From assembly GCA_029204225.1 (NCBI GenBank), contig CM055103.1, forward strand, positions 19,606,925 through 19,670,924: a DNA stretch of 64,000 nucleotides, given 5' to 3'. This document shows, piece by piece, positions 31,496 through 43,823 of this stretch; position 1 is the stretch's first letter, and each line of letters opens with the position of its first letter. The position numbers were made by a program, and so were the translations under genes. Source of the DNA: Diphasiastrum complanatum (lineage: Eukaryota > Streptophyta > Lycopodiopsida > Lycopodiales > Lycopodiaceae). The notes under the pieces were generated by a model. The model did no database searches. It saw only the letters and a program-made list of their open reading frames with translations, and was not told where the DNA came from.

Positions 31496-32070
31496 CCCCC
31501 TATTATGTGCCAAACCCAATCAAATTGCAATAGTAATGAGACTAATGCCAAAATGAAGAGCTGGACATAACGTTCATGTTGATATAGTCATAAAACACAA
31601 ATCTCAAATAGAGCTCCATGGAATCATCATTAGAATTAAAATGATGGAAAGAAATCAATACCAGATGGGGATGGAATTCATGTGGATTGTGGTCACATGA
31701 GACCTAGAAAGCTCTATTCCAAGGCTCACATTCACAAAGGGGAAGCTAAGCTCTCTCCATATGGCATTTTGTGAAAAAGACGAAGTGAGAAAAATCCCGA
31801 AAGGCAAAAATCCCTAAAATGCCGACACTGTTAACTGTTTTTGAGTAGTTATGAAGACTGTGTAAAAACACGAAGAAATCTATAAGTTTGGATTAAAGTT
31901 GGACGAAGATTAAAATGCCGATTAGTCGATTAGTAGGAGAATAATCCAACGCTTAAGGCTAATATTTCATTTTGGGCCAAACAAAGCTTACAATGGATAA
32001 TATTATTCTCTTATGGACACCCATGTATCATAAATACATGACACAAATACATTTAATAAGACTCAACAAG
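31496..32070 (-). mobile_element. Diverged minus-strand copy of the family-A LTR
   Basis: The reverse complement runs TGTTGAGTC... (5' end near 32070) through ATCCATTGTAAGCTTTG, TGTGAATGTGAGCC and CCACATGAATTCC to GGGTTTGGCACATAA (3' end near 31496), matching about 1620-2150 in order. It is likely the 5' LTR of the decayed copia pol at 29.7-31.3 kb. No primer site can be read beyond its 3' end. Confidence 0.6.
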
Positions 32071-32438
32071 GGTTACCTATCCTTGGGGCCTGACAAATTG
32101 CGAGTAGATATTTGCGAGTTATGCGAGTTTTATTTCTTTGGATTTTTAGATAGCTATTATCAAACAATAACAAAGGATATGAGTACAATACTAGGAAAAC
32201 AATGTAGAAGTACCCACAATCAGATTTATAACTGTGCTCGTTGGAGAATTGTCTTGAATATGTCAATTAGACATATAATCTCATAATAGCTACCATTTCA
32301 GAAATAGAAGTCCACATTGAACAAAAAAAAGCAAAAAGTAACAATTGATCTTGGATTAGCTAGTTCTACCTATACCTAAGACAAACCCTTTGAGGGCAAA
32401 GCAAATACATGAAAAAGATCTTGCAAGCTAATGACGGG

Positions 32439-34440
32439 CTAGTGTATGAACATATTTTCATTCACATCCAGCCCCTTGACATGCAAGTACACAAAATACA
32501 TATGCTTGCAAGGTATGTACTTTTTCAAGGACATGTTTCTGGAGAAATCTTTGCATTTGCATGATGGCTCATTAGCAATTGTGACATGATAGATTGCTCC
32601 TGTTTGACAACTATCAAAACTTTCAATGATATATAACTCCTTATGTTCCGAAGGGACTATCATTATCTCTCGTACATGCCCTTTCAATGACAGTCCCCTT
32701 TCCATTCTGTCTTTAGCAGATTTTGACAAACTCGATCTTTGTCTCATCTGTCCACGTCGTTTTGATGTCCCATGGGTAGTGAAGTCTTTGGCAATCTCCA
32801 AATTGGAGGGAATTCCAGGGTCTTCAACTGCGTTTTTCTGTTGTGAAACATTTTGGGAACATGAACTGGTTGTCTCCAACATGTATCCCCCTTTGTTCTA
32901 TTCATCCACTTCAGATTGCATCAGGTTTGTTCCTTGTTGCACATACCAAATTCCATTGTTCGTTGGAGGAGACACAATGACATTAGGATTGATTCCAGGT
33001 ACAAGTTATATCGCTTGCACAAAACCACATGAATTGATTTGTGTATCCATTCTGATGTTTTCTTGTTCCGAAAAAACAAGGTGCAACCCTTGATTTGATC
33101 ATCTTGTTGCAATGTCCTCTGCCAGTAGCCTTCATACCTTGACATTTGATTTGGCTACCAGTTCTTAGACATCAAATAGCCCACCAAGTATTGTTCAGTT
33201 GTTTTTCCTGTATATTCACACAAAGTTGTAGATTAGCTCAGCCCATCATGTCGTGTGGTATATTCGATGTTCCTGGTTGATTGGAACGTGGAAGACTGGA
33301 TTTATTCTTTGTAGATACCCTTTGCACGTATTCTATATTTGGACGATGAGACACGTTCTCACTATCAACATTCCATTGTTGCGCTGGCCTCTTGCGTCTG
33401 ACAGTCTGAACTGGTTCATTAACATCTGAGTCTTGTCTGGCCAAATCAATATGTTCAACAAGCTCATTAACTCCTTCAGAGAATGAAGCACCAACAATTG
33501 AAGCTCTCTTTCCCGAGCGCACTCTCTCCAGCAGATTTTGGAACGTGGGTCCTTGACCAATGTACTGGCCAGCCAAGAAAGACTTCTCCCATGCACTTTG
33601 CAATATTGCATTGGCCAAATCCCCCACTGCAGCTTCATAAATTGGTAGCTTAGAATTGTAGTTGTCCACTCTTTGCCAAACACTGTGGACCACCTCGGAC
33701 AGATTTGCCGTTGGCACCTTTGCCTGATCACCATGATCCATCATCTGTAGCACACAGACTTGTTGATTATATCCATTTGAAAAAAAAAAAATTAATGCAG
33801 CAAATTACATAGAAAAACACAACATACCGTAACAACAAATTTTTCCCATCAATGGATTCAATTTTTCCACCATGCTAGCCAGCTCTCCAATTCGTTCAAA
33901 CAGTTTTCATATGCATTACCCAATTTCCACCATGCAGTTATTTTATTGTATATCATGTCTGCAACATCACGATCCGTTGCATTTCGCCACTGCAAGCATA
34001 AAGCGATATGATCGTCTCCAGACAGTTGTTTTATGTACTTTGTAGTGTGCTTAGTTACACTATCCATAAAATGAAACAAACACGATCTTTCTTTTCCAAC
34101 CATTGGTGTGTCAGCATCCTTTCCATAAACAATGTGCACAACATTCCAGTTTTCTTGGCCTCATCTACCATAAACCCTCGAAATGTTACTGGATCACACA
34201 AATGATTAGACATAACGCGATTCAACAGCTCCCAAAATAACACTTGTGCTTGAACATCTTCAACCTTCATATCACATAACTATAAATGTACAGGTTCATA
34301 CCGTATGTCATAGACATGGGCTGCCATTGTGACCCAGTCTTTAATTCGATGAACATGATCAAAGCAACCTGGGTCATGCATGGGTTGCTTGAGTGAAGAA
34401 CTATATGTACAGTGTAATTTCATTTTGAGAAATATAGTTG
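32439..34440 (-). pseudogene. MULE-like transposase with C-terminal SWIM zinc finger, broken
   Basis: Reading down the minus strand: HVHRIKDWVTMAAHVYDIRY (near 34350), DMKVEDVQAQVLFWELLN, FRGFMVDEA (a candidate catalytic Asp), then WNVVHIVYGKDADTPM, ERSCLFHFMDSVTKHT (the C-x2-H motif of MULE transposases) and WWKLGNAYENCLNELESW. A separate segment at 33238-33750 begins after a good acceptor (CTACAG at about 33750) with a plausible donor (GGTATG, about 33828), so an intron was probably present. The last segment ends with a SWIM finger, CKCKDFSRN...PCKHMYFVYLHVKGLD (C-x-C, C-x-H). One-base frameshift near 34155 after MVDEA, a stop before the DMKVED segment and a stop behind SKNW show it is dead. 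MULE assignment is from motifs only. Confidence 0.7.
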
Positions 34441-34525
34441 CTACGTGAGCTTGGCGTGGAGAGTGTTTTTATGTCTGCATTACTATGTAGCATGATCTGT
34501 GTTCCTGTTCGAAGCAAATTCTACA

Positions 34526-34539
34526 TTGGTATCAGAGCC
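34526..34539 (+). other. Retrotransposon primer-binding site (tRNA-Met)
   Basis: TTGGTATCAGAGCC directly follows TCTACA, the likely end of a 5' LTR. The LTR itself must be short or truncated, since transposase-like codons are readable on the other strand down to about 34440. Confidence 0.75.
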
Positions 34540-35819
34540 ATACAGGGAGTGTACACAGTACAGTGTCATTGTTGAAGAGAGCTTTGGGAGAAGAATAGTC
34601 TTCTGAGAGTTCGGGGTTTACGACGGGCTGGAGATGAAAAGTGAAGCACTGGTGCATGGTTTCTAGCATACAGAGGTCTGCTAGGCATGAAACTGAGGAT
34701 TCATAGGCAAGGCTTATCAATTGGAGAAACAGACTTCTAAAAATTCCATAAAGTAGCTGTTTGGTGTTTGCAATCGGTGTGTATCCGAACGGACACCGTT
34801 TGACAAACGGTCTGAAGTATCAGACTCCTAGCTGTAGGGCGACCTAGAAGCAAGAAGACTTGCTTGTTGAAGAGTTGCACAGAGGCTACCAAGTGCCAAG
34901 AATGGTGCAGAAACCCTAGTTTAGGGTTTACAGAAGTAAAAGCCTAGATCTTGAGCTGTAGGAGAGCATTTTTAAAGTTGTAAAAATGTGTAGGAGGGCG
35001 CCCTAGGAGTGCGAACATTCTGGCAACTGGCTGTGGAAAGTCGCAGGCAGTGTAGAGTGTTGGATCAGATTCAATGAAGGTGTAAAAATCCTCATCCACC
35101 ATAGCTTGTGAAAGAGACAAGAGAGGAGGTCGCGACTGAGCCTGCGCGCCCAAACCAGTCTCCTACATAGTGTTTTGAAGTGAGCCAGTGGTCGGAAGGG
35201 CTTCCATCAGTGCACAAAAGTGTGCAGGACCATCAGATTTTGTGGCATCTGGATGGACGATGGAGATTAAATGAGATTGGGCCATTGGATTCTGACAAGC
35301 CATTGGATTTATTTAAATCCACATGAACTTCAATGGAAGGGACCTTAAGTGTAATTCACATTGCAACTTCATAAAAAAATTTCAGTTTGAAATGAGAGTT
35401 GGGTCCAAATTCACTGAAGGGTGGAGTTTCTTCAAAGTGAAGAAACAATTCAAAAGTTCAAAAAGTCCCTATTTTCTAGTCCTTTATCCGTTTTGACCCA
35501 AACGAAAGACTATAGCCCCCAAACGAAGGGCACCCGGACTGTACCTGCAAGTAAGGTACCGCAAAATAGAGTGATTGCAGCGTAGAAAGTGTTCGGAGCA
35601 TGCCAAGAGTGATTTCACCATTCCATTGGGTACGTAGTTGGGAGTTGGTGACAGAGTGCATTTCGAAAGGCGACGCTGATTTGGCTTTCAATTTGGCAGA
35701 AAAGTGGCGGGTGGCCTGGTAAGGGAAAAAGTGCAGGTCATTATTTTCGACGTCTGACATCATAGTTGGCCTCGACATACAACTTTTAGCCTACGGGTGA
35801 AGTTTCAGGCAGTTTTGGG
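34540..35819 (+). mobile_element. Untranslated leader of a Ty1/copia element
   Basis: About 1.3 kb between the primer site and the gag start, without a convincing frame. A long leader is compatible with a plant copia element, but part of it may be foreign insertion. Confidence 0.45.
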
Positions 35820-37372
35820 ATGGCAAACATGGGAGAGTCCATTTTGAGTGAAAGTAGCAAATTGGACGGGATTTCCAACTATGTAGTGTGGAAATTCAAA
35901 ATGAAAAACATACTGATGGAGAAGGACATATGGGATGTCGTCACATTGAAGCGGACATCAAAGTGTTCAACAAGAAGGTGAGGAAAGCTTTGACTTTCAT
36001 TAACTTGTCAGTGAAGGATCACATCATTACCCAGATTTGTGAGGCTGTTACACCCAGACAGGCATGGGATGTACTAAAGGAGCAGTTTGAAATGTCAAAT
36101 CCATCAAGAAAGTCAAAACTGAATAGTGCCTACATGGAGCAAGGAGAACACATTCAGACGTACATGACCAGAATCAAGACAATGAGGGATAAACTACACT
36201 CTATTGGTGAGCGCATACGTGATGTGGAGCTAGTGCACAATGCATTGTGCAACATTGCAAAACCCTATCAAATGTTTGTGAGCGGAATAACATCAAGAGA
36301 AAGATTGCCAACCTTTGACGAGCTCATAGGAATCTTAATGCTGGAAGAGCAATGACGAGAAATGGTGAAAGCTAGACGTCAAAACACTGATGATCAGGCA
36401 CTTGCGACAGGCCAAAAACAAGGCAAGGGAAAGGGCAAGAAGAAGTCTAAGTAGCAATTTGCCAAGACTCAGGAGGATGATGGATGTTCCAGCAAGACCA
36501 AGAAGAAGGACAAGTGCTTCCATTGCGGTAAAAAGGGTCATTGGAAGAGTGAACGTTGGAAATTCCTGGCGGAATCAAGCAAGGGGAAACCAAAGCAAAC
36601 AGGTAACCTTGTCGATGAGGGTGAGATTGAAGACTCTAGTATCTTCATATCAGCATTGTCATCTAATCAAGATGATCAAGTGTGGTACATTGACTTAGGA
36701 GCCACAAGACACATGACAGATAACAAGGATTGGCTCAGAAGCTTGAAAGTGCTGGATAATGGAACGTTTGTTTCACAAGCAAGTGGTGATGTTTGCAAGA
36801 TCAAGGCGATAGGCACCATTTCAATCCAACTACCTGATGGAGAGCAGGATGATCAGGGAGGTACTTTACATACCAGTTTTGAAGAGAAATCTACTTTTTG
36901 TTGGTGTCATTACTAATCAAAAGTTGAAAGTAGAATTTGCTCATGATCGTTGATTTGTGAGGGATGTGAACCAAAAGTTCAAAGTCATTGTGGATGGTAT
37001 AAGGGAGCCCAACACTAAATTGTACAGGTTGAATGCTACAATCAAGGGGCAACATGGACTTGTCTCATCCATTCCATCGCAAACTGAACTGTGGCATAAG
37101 AAGCTTGGTCACTTGAACTTAGGAAGCCTCAGTATAATGAGAAAATTGGAAATGGTAAGAGGATTGCCTACGATAGAAGACCACTTGAAGTCGATGTGCG
37201 ATTCATGTGTGTATGGGAAGCAGCATCGAGAGAAGTTCAATAAAGGTGGTGTTGCAAGAGAAAGAACATCCTGGATTTGATCCGCACAGATTTATGCGGG
37301 CCTGTGAGGACTATGTCCTTAGGTAAAGCCTTCTATTTCATGACCTTTATTGATGATATGTCACGTAAGACG
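35820..37372 (+). mobile_element. Ty1/copia gag, protease and integrase start, broken
   Basis: The gag starts at ATG 35820 (MANMGESILS, then KLDGISNYVVWKFKM, the DUF4219-like start). After a frame change near 35945 it continues with VRKALTFINLSVKDHI and QAWDVLKEQFEMSNPSRK. The zinc knuckle near 36505-36555 reads CFHCGKKGHWKSER: the last Cys of C-x2-C-x4-H-x4-C is Arg. The protease reads WYIDLGATRHMT, with Leu for Ser in the DSG active site. The GAG-pre-integrase HHCC region (LWHKKLGHLNL...CDSCVYGKQH) is readable at about 37085-37240. Then integrase starts with IRTDLCGP and FIDDMSR and stops at about 37372. RT, RNase H and a 3' LTR are absent. Confidence 0.88.
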
Positions 37373-38697
<1,325 letters not shown>

Positions 38698-38908
38698 TCA
38701 TTATATTTATTTGCCCTCCAAAAAACCCTAATTTCAAAGAAACATGAGATTTTCAAGCTTTTCATTTTGAGGGTCACATTGAATCATGTTATTGAGAGAG
38801 CTCTGAACGACAAGGATATATATAAGCTTTTGTTCAAAATTGCATTTTTGTTATGGGATTAAGGGAAGTGCATGTGTCCATCAAAGAGAACTCGTTGACC
38901 TACATTGG

Positions 38909-39600
38909 TTAAAATCCTAAATAAATCACCTGGTCGTGGAACATGATCACCGTTGTGGGCCCCATGGCTCCACCAAGGCCAAGCCAACAAGCTACTACTT
39001 TTACATTCTTGTAATTTTGCAAATCAATGTCACAAATGTAGCCTTGGCCTTTGTTTGTCTGCTCAGCTTTAGTCTTCTCGACCTTTGAAGTTTTCTTCTT
39101 TTGGGACTGTTGCTTACTTGAATAGAGGGCGTCTGTCTTCATATTCGATGTCGATAAGCTTTTCCTTCTTACTTCTTCATGCAATCAACTTGTTGTCAAC
39201 TTCTGTAGAGACAGGTTAGGAGCATTGCTCAAGTTGGTTAAGCAGTTGTAATTTGAATTCGTTCAGATGATCAGTGACTGAGGTCCCTTCACGCATCTTG
39301 AGCGACATGAACTTCTTTCTTAGGAAGAGATGAGTCGATACATCTATTGTTTCGTACAAACCAGTAAAAATGTCCCATGCTTCTCTGGAACAATTTGTTA
39401 CACGAGCTATTTGTGAATCTTTTAGATTCAGAGATACAATGGCTAATGCTTTGTAATCCTTTGCTTCCCAAGCGGTCAGCATTTCAGGTCCAGCCGGTTT
39501 GGCTATTGAACCGTTGACGTATCCCCAAAGTTCTTTCTTATGGGTATCATCCTCATCTTGAACTTCCACATGTGAAAGTTGTCACAGTTGAACTTATTGA
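38909..39600 (-). mobile_element. Ty1/copia gag relic
   Basis: The minus-strand frame at 39216-39569 reads ELWGYVNGS, LTAWEAKDYKALAIVSL, REAWDIFTGLYE and LRKKFMSLKMREGTSVTDHL, a DUF4219/UBN2 copia gag. A frame change leads into a Lys/Gln-rich stretch (39184 downward) where the zinc knuckle would lie; only one Cys pair member is readable there. It begins about 120 bases after a primer-binding site on the same strand, so the two belong together. The rest of the element is missing, and a (CT)n tract lies about 200 bases further on. Confidence 0.75.
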
Positions 39601-39685
39601 TTGATTGGATCTCCTAGGATGTACCTTCCATGAACAATATAAGAAATGGTAATTAGTCGTGAATACTATTGACAATTTGAACCGG

Positions 39686-39734
39686 GCTCTGATACCACTG
39701 TTGGGTGGTACATGATTATCAGCTCTGATACCAC
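39686..39734 (-). other. Two tandem tRNA-Met primer-binding sites
   Basis: On the minus strand GTGGTATCAGAGC occurs twice, at 39722-39734 and 39686-39698, 36 bases apart. Each is preceded by a CCAACA word that could end an LTR. One of them is presumably functional in origin, the other a duplication of the LTR end plus primer site. Confidence 0.75.
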
Positions 39735-39736
39735 AC

Positions 39737-40400
39737 TTGTTGGATATGCTACCCAAACAAGAGAAAAACAATATTGAAATTTATTACATGATCGATACGA
39801 ACTGAAGATTCATACGATTACTTAGATCATTTTTTCGACTAGAAGAATATTTGTGTAGGTGTCTAAGACAACCATGAAGAGAGCGATGTTATTAGGCATC
39901 TATGACAGCCATGCTTTCTTCATGTCAGATATTTTATATGAGTTGTAGGAGCGAGTATCAGTATTAGAGAAAAAAAAATTATCAGAAAGCATTCGACAGT
40001 AGAAGTGTACATAAAGAAAATAGAAAATTTGTACTTTAGTTGTCGTGATAACAATGATCAGATGATTCTGTGCCCGAGAATGGTTCACAATACTAAGCGC
40101 TATGGGTTGTGATCCTACTATGCTGGTTACAAATTAAGTCATACCTCTACTTCTTGAATTACTCTCACTCTCTCTTGTGATTTCTGATTCTGAGGAATCT
40201 ATCAGATACAATGGAATTCACGTAGGAACTTTGATTCACGCTTCCCTCATCTCTTTGTATCTCACTTTGTTATTGTATATATATACATCAGTTACAGAGG
40301 TTGTGGAGATTACAAAGTTGGACAATTTAGTACAAATTGTGTAGGTGTAGGTGACAATCGTGAAAGGAGTGCAATTACTGCATGATAGTTATTTGAACGG
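39737..40400 (-). mobile_element. LTR of the minus-strand copia relic (approximate limits)
   Basis: It lies 5' of the primer sites and contains a TATATATATAC TATA-like element (40276-40286) suited to an LTR promoter. A diverged relative in opposite orientation lies at about 59650-59960 (shared AGGCATCTA(A/T)GACAG and AGGTGTC). The outer edge is not determined. Confidence 0.5.
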
Positions 40401-40990
40401 TGACATTGTCTATTTTGAATAGAGCAGATAAAGAGGTTTATTTTTTTGTGGTAATAGTCGACAATCGAGGGTGTCGAATGAGTCGAGTCGACCGTGCCTT
40501 TGAGTCGATGTCGATGGAGTCGAAATTGAGTGTATGCCGAGTCGATCTTGCTCTATTTCAAATGTCTATGTATATACAGACTATTCGACTATGCGAGTAA
40601 ATGCTGTAGACTGTTATAGAGAATAGATATTTACATAGTTCATTAGTACTCAAAAGATGAATTCAGGTGAGTAAGATTAAACTCCAACGTGGAAAAACAA
40701 AATGAGGTTGGTTTGCTTGGCATCCAAAGCTTCTTTGGTCCCAAATTCGAACCTTCCCTTGGAAACCAAGAAGCACTTGTGGAGAAGAGAACGAGTGGCC
40801 CATCCTCTAGCCTATGCCATCATTGGATGAAGGGGTCTCATGTAAAGAGGCCCTTTCCTAACTCAACCTGTCGAGGAGTCTGTGAAAACTCCTTAATCCT
40901 TAGGGGCACTTTACATGCATCCTATTGGCCCGTGATAGACGCCATTCTTTCCATAGGCTTTGAATGAATTCCTTTCCATGTAACCGGTGG
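40401..40990. other. No gene recognised; GTCGA-rich stretch and possible SINE-like segment
   Basis: GTCGA/GTCGATGT words cluster at 40455-40550. A GGTCCCAAATTCGAACCTTCC segment at 40735-40760 resembles a tRNA-derived B box. A 92-codon frame over it resembles nothing known. Confidence 0.3.
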
Positions 40991-41290
40991 CAACAACCCA
41001 TGTTGGTGATCAACAACCTGCCAATATTGTAAGTGATCTAGCCTGCAAAGAAGTCATGCACTAGGATAGTGTGGTAGCGTTGGAAAGTATGCGAACCAAT
41101 TATAGCAAATGAGAAATCTTTAATGGGTGGAGGTGAGGAGCAACAACTATGTTTGGTGATCCAACAACCTCCCAGTGGTGTAAGTGATCTAGCTTGCAAA
41201 TAAGTCTTGCACTAGGATATTGCGATAACACTAGAAGTATAAGAACCGGGTATAGCATATGAGAAATCTTCAATGGGTGGAGGTGGGGAG
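40991..41290. repeat. Two tandem 150-bp repeats upstream of RPL27
   Basis: Units at 40991-41140 and 41141-41290 are each 150 bases: CAACAAC...GTTGGTGAT, GTAAGTGATCTAGC(C/T)TGCAAA, AGTC(A/T)TGCACTAGGATA and GAGAAATCTT(T/C)AATGGGTGGAGG. They end about 370 bases before the RPL27 start codon. Confidence 0.9.
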
Positions 41291-41490
41291 CTCATCAAAT
41301 GGGGCGTCATGTGTGAATCCCCTCACCTTGGGATGGGGTCACATGTGAAGGCCTTATTGACGTCAATGCCCTCCAGGGGTGAGTGAGGGGTGGGGGATTA
41401 CATGTATAAAGGTTGTTGCTATACTCGCAATCTAGTGCCCTTAAAATGATCACTTCCACAAAAAAAGAAAAAAAAAAGGGCGGAGCAATT

Positions 41491-41548
41491 TTTAGGGTTT
41501 GGGCCATCCCATTCATATTCAAGGTTGGTCTTTAGGATTTAGGGTTAG
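41491..41548 (+). promoter_or_regulatory. RPL27 promoter elements: telo-box plus site II
   Basis: TTTAGGGTTTGGGCC at 41491-41505 joins a telo-box (reverse complement AAACCCTAAA) to a site II element (TGGGCC). A second TTTAGGGTTAG lies at 41538-41548. This pairing is established for plant ribosomal-protein and other growth-related promoters (TCP factors bind site II, PURalpha/Myb-like factors the telo-box). They lie 115-170 bases before the start codon; no clear TATA box is seen, as is common for this class. Confidence 0.8.
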
Positions 41549-41662
41549 TTTGCGCATACAAGGAAGAGCGGCGAGGGAGCGCTCGATCGCATTGCTGGGA
41601 GGGAGCAGAGGGCGAGCGAGCGCTAGCAGCAGGAAACGAATAGAAAGGATTTGGGCGTCACC

Positions 41663-43762
41663 ATGGTGAAGTTTCTGAAGCCCACAAAGGTGGTGGTGCT
41701 GTTGCAGGGCCGCTATGCCGGCCGCAAGGCTGTCATTGTCAAGAATTTTGACGATGGCACGCAGAACAGGCCCTATGGTCATGCTATCGTGGCTGGGGTT
41801 GCCAAATACCCTCGCAAGGTCTGCTTTGATCAATGCATCCCATCCAACCTCAGAGCTGATATATTTGGAGTTTTCTTTCTTTTCTATAATTTGCTGTCAG
41901 ATCCTTTTTTGCATTGTTTCTATGTGTTTTATTTGGATTGAAACTGTCATCATATCTTTGGTCTATTTTAGTTTTGGCTTGTCAATCCTTTTTTATACTG
42001 TTTTGATGTTTTCCTTCGCAGTAAAAACCCTCATTAGATTTGTGTTGTATTTTACTTCTTCATATCTACTGTTGTGATGTTCTTGTTTTGGAGTGAAACC
42101 CTCACTAGAACTTGTTGTACTTTTTCCTGTCAACCTTTGTTGGTACTGTTTTGATGGTTCTTTCTGAAGGATCCTCATTAAATCTTTGTTGTATTTTACT
42201 TTTGCCTGTCAACCCTTTTCTTGTACTGTTTTGTTGTTTTTTTTTGAAGTGAAACCCTCATTAGTTCTTTGTTTTATTTTACTTTGCTTTCAAATTTGTT
42301 GGCGACCTAGATCTTGTGCGTGTGAGATGATGATTCTGCTTTAGCAAGAAGTTGTAACTTCGTTTTGAACTTGTGTACAGGTGATTAAAAAGGCTTCTCA
42401 GAAAACTATAGCAAAGCGTTCTCGCCTAAAAGCTTTCTTCAAGATTGTGAACTACAACCATCTCATGCCTACAAGGTATTTCTACTTTTTTAATCTGCTT
42501 ATGGCATTTTATTCTAGTTAATGAAAAACTAAGATGATCACCATTGTCTTGTTCCACGCTATGAGTAGTGAGTATTTTTTGGCTGTTATGGATAATTTAT
42601 ATATTATTATGGATCCTTTGCAACTTATCTAAATTTCTTTTACTGTTTACTGTTACATTATTTTAATGCCTGCATAATGCAGCTTGATTAGCTATAGTTT
42701 GGCATTTAGTGGAGTTGTTGCAAGGTCTACTGCGGTCAAAAGTTGTTTTATGGCCTCTTATGAGCATGGTGCTATTTTAGGTACACATTAGATGTGGATT
42801 TGAAGAACGTGGTGACTGCTGAGAAGTTCGATTCAAAAACAAGCAAAGTTCAAGTGCGCAAGGTACAATCAGTTTGTGATATGTGTTCCTCAAGCACTTT
42901 TGCCTTTCCATTTCGCTGGATCACGTTCTGTATCTAAATGTTGCTACAAGTGATACCCTTTTATATGAAGTCTGCTACTTGGGTTTGGGTTTGTAATCAG
43001 GTCAGAAGAGTAGTCAAAGCATTTTTGTCCATTTACTGTGCTATTCTTTGATTGATTTGATGATGTTAATTGGCTATTGTAATGGCCATTTTGTTAGTAA
43101 CAAGTTCGTGCTTCTTGTGTCTTCAAGCAGTGATGCTTCTTTTTTCCCTACCCTTGATATGTTCCTTATTTTTGTGCCTGGAATTGCTACTCTATCATAA
43201 AGGTTAAATTGTATGCATTCTGTGATAGTAACCTCTGGGATGTTTCGATGTTGAGTTAGTTGTTCTCATTTTGTTTTGATAGATTTGTTCAGATGGAAGT
43301 TGACGTCAATAGTGATATATGATTGTTTTGTTCAACATGTATTCCCTTTGATACAATGCGTGCTGTTTGTATGGCATTGGGAGGTTTACATGTTACTTTG
43401 TTCTGATGCATTGGTGCTTTCTAGCTATAAGCATTATATAAACAAGGTAGCTAGCTTGATACTCTACAATTCATTGTCTTGTTTGTGCCATTGAGTTCGT
43501 ATACTGTCACAAAGTTTTGTTTATTGGGTTGGCTATTTTAGATTTTTGCATATTGATATTACAGATTATACATTGTTGTAAGTTGCACTAGCACCTTGCC
43601 AGAATGATGAGATGATTAGTCGGAAGTAAACTGTATAAGGTCCCCACTTTATTTATTTTTTGTTGGATTTGTTGCCTTTATTGACAGGAACTGAAATCTT
43701 TACTGGAGGAGAGGTTCAAAACTGGCAAAAATCGTTGGTTTTTTACCAAGCTTAGATTCTAG
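41663..43762 (+). CDS. RPL27: 60S ribosomal protein L27 (eL27), four exons
   Basis: Coding exons 41663-41818, 42381-42475, 42781-42862 and 43688-43762 join in frame to 135 residues, the usual plant eL27 length. Exon 1 gives [20 protein letters not shown] (KOW-type start), then [12 protein letters not shown] and [17 protein letters not shown]. Exon 2 gives [20 protein letters not shown] and NYNHLMPT, exon 3 [10 protein letters not shown], exon 4 the conserved end [17 protein letters not shown]. Donors and acceptors are GT-AG: GTCTGC/GTACAG, GTATTT/TTTTAG, GTACAA/TGACAG. The protein is a component of the cytosolic large ribosomal subunit. ATG at 41663 sits in ACCATGG context. No break is seen; the gene looks functional. 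Confidence 0.97.
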
Positions 43763-43823
43763 CTGCGTAACCTTTTGCCGGTGGCTTTTTACCAAGCAAA
43801 GATTCTAGCTGCATAACTTTTGT
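43740..43823 (+). repeat. 46-bp tandem duplication across the RPL27 stop codon
   Basis: TTTTTACCAAGC-TTAGATTCTAGCTGC-GTAACCTTTTG recurs 46 bases later as TTTTTACCAAGC-AAAGATTCTAGCTGC-ATAACTTTTG. The first copy contains the real stop (43760-43762); the second lies in the 3' UTR. Confidence 0.85.

Noticed and set aside
41491-41548. AGGGTTT/TTTAGGG words as interstitial telomeric repeat
   Set aside because: Only two isolated motifs, placed as telo-boxes in front of a ribosomal-protein gene; not a telomeric array.
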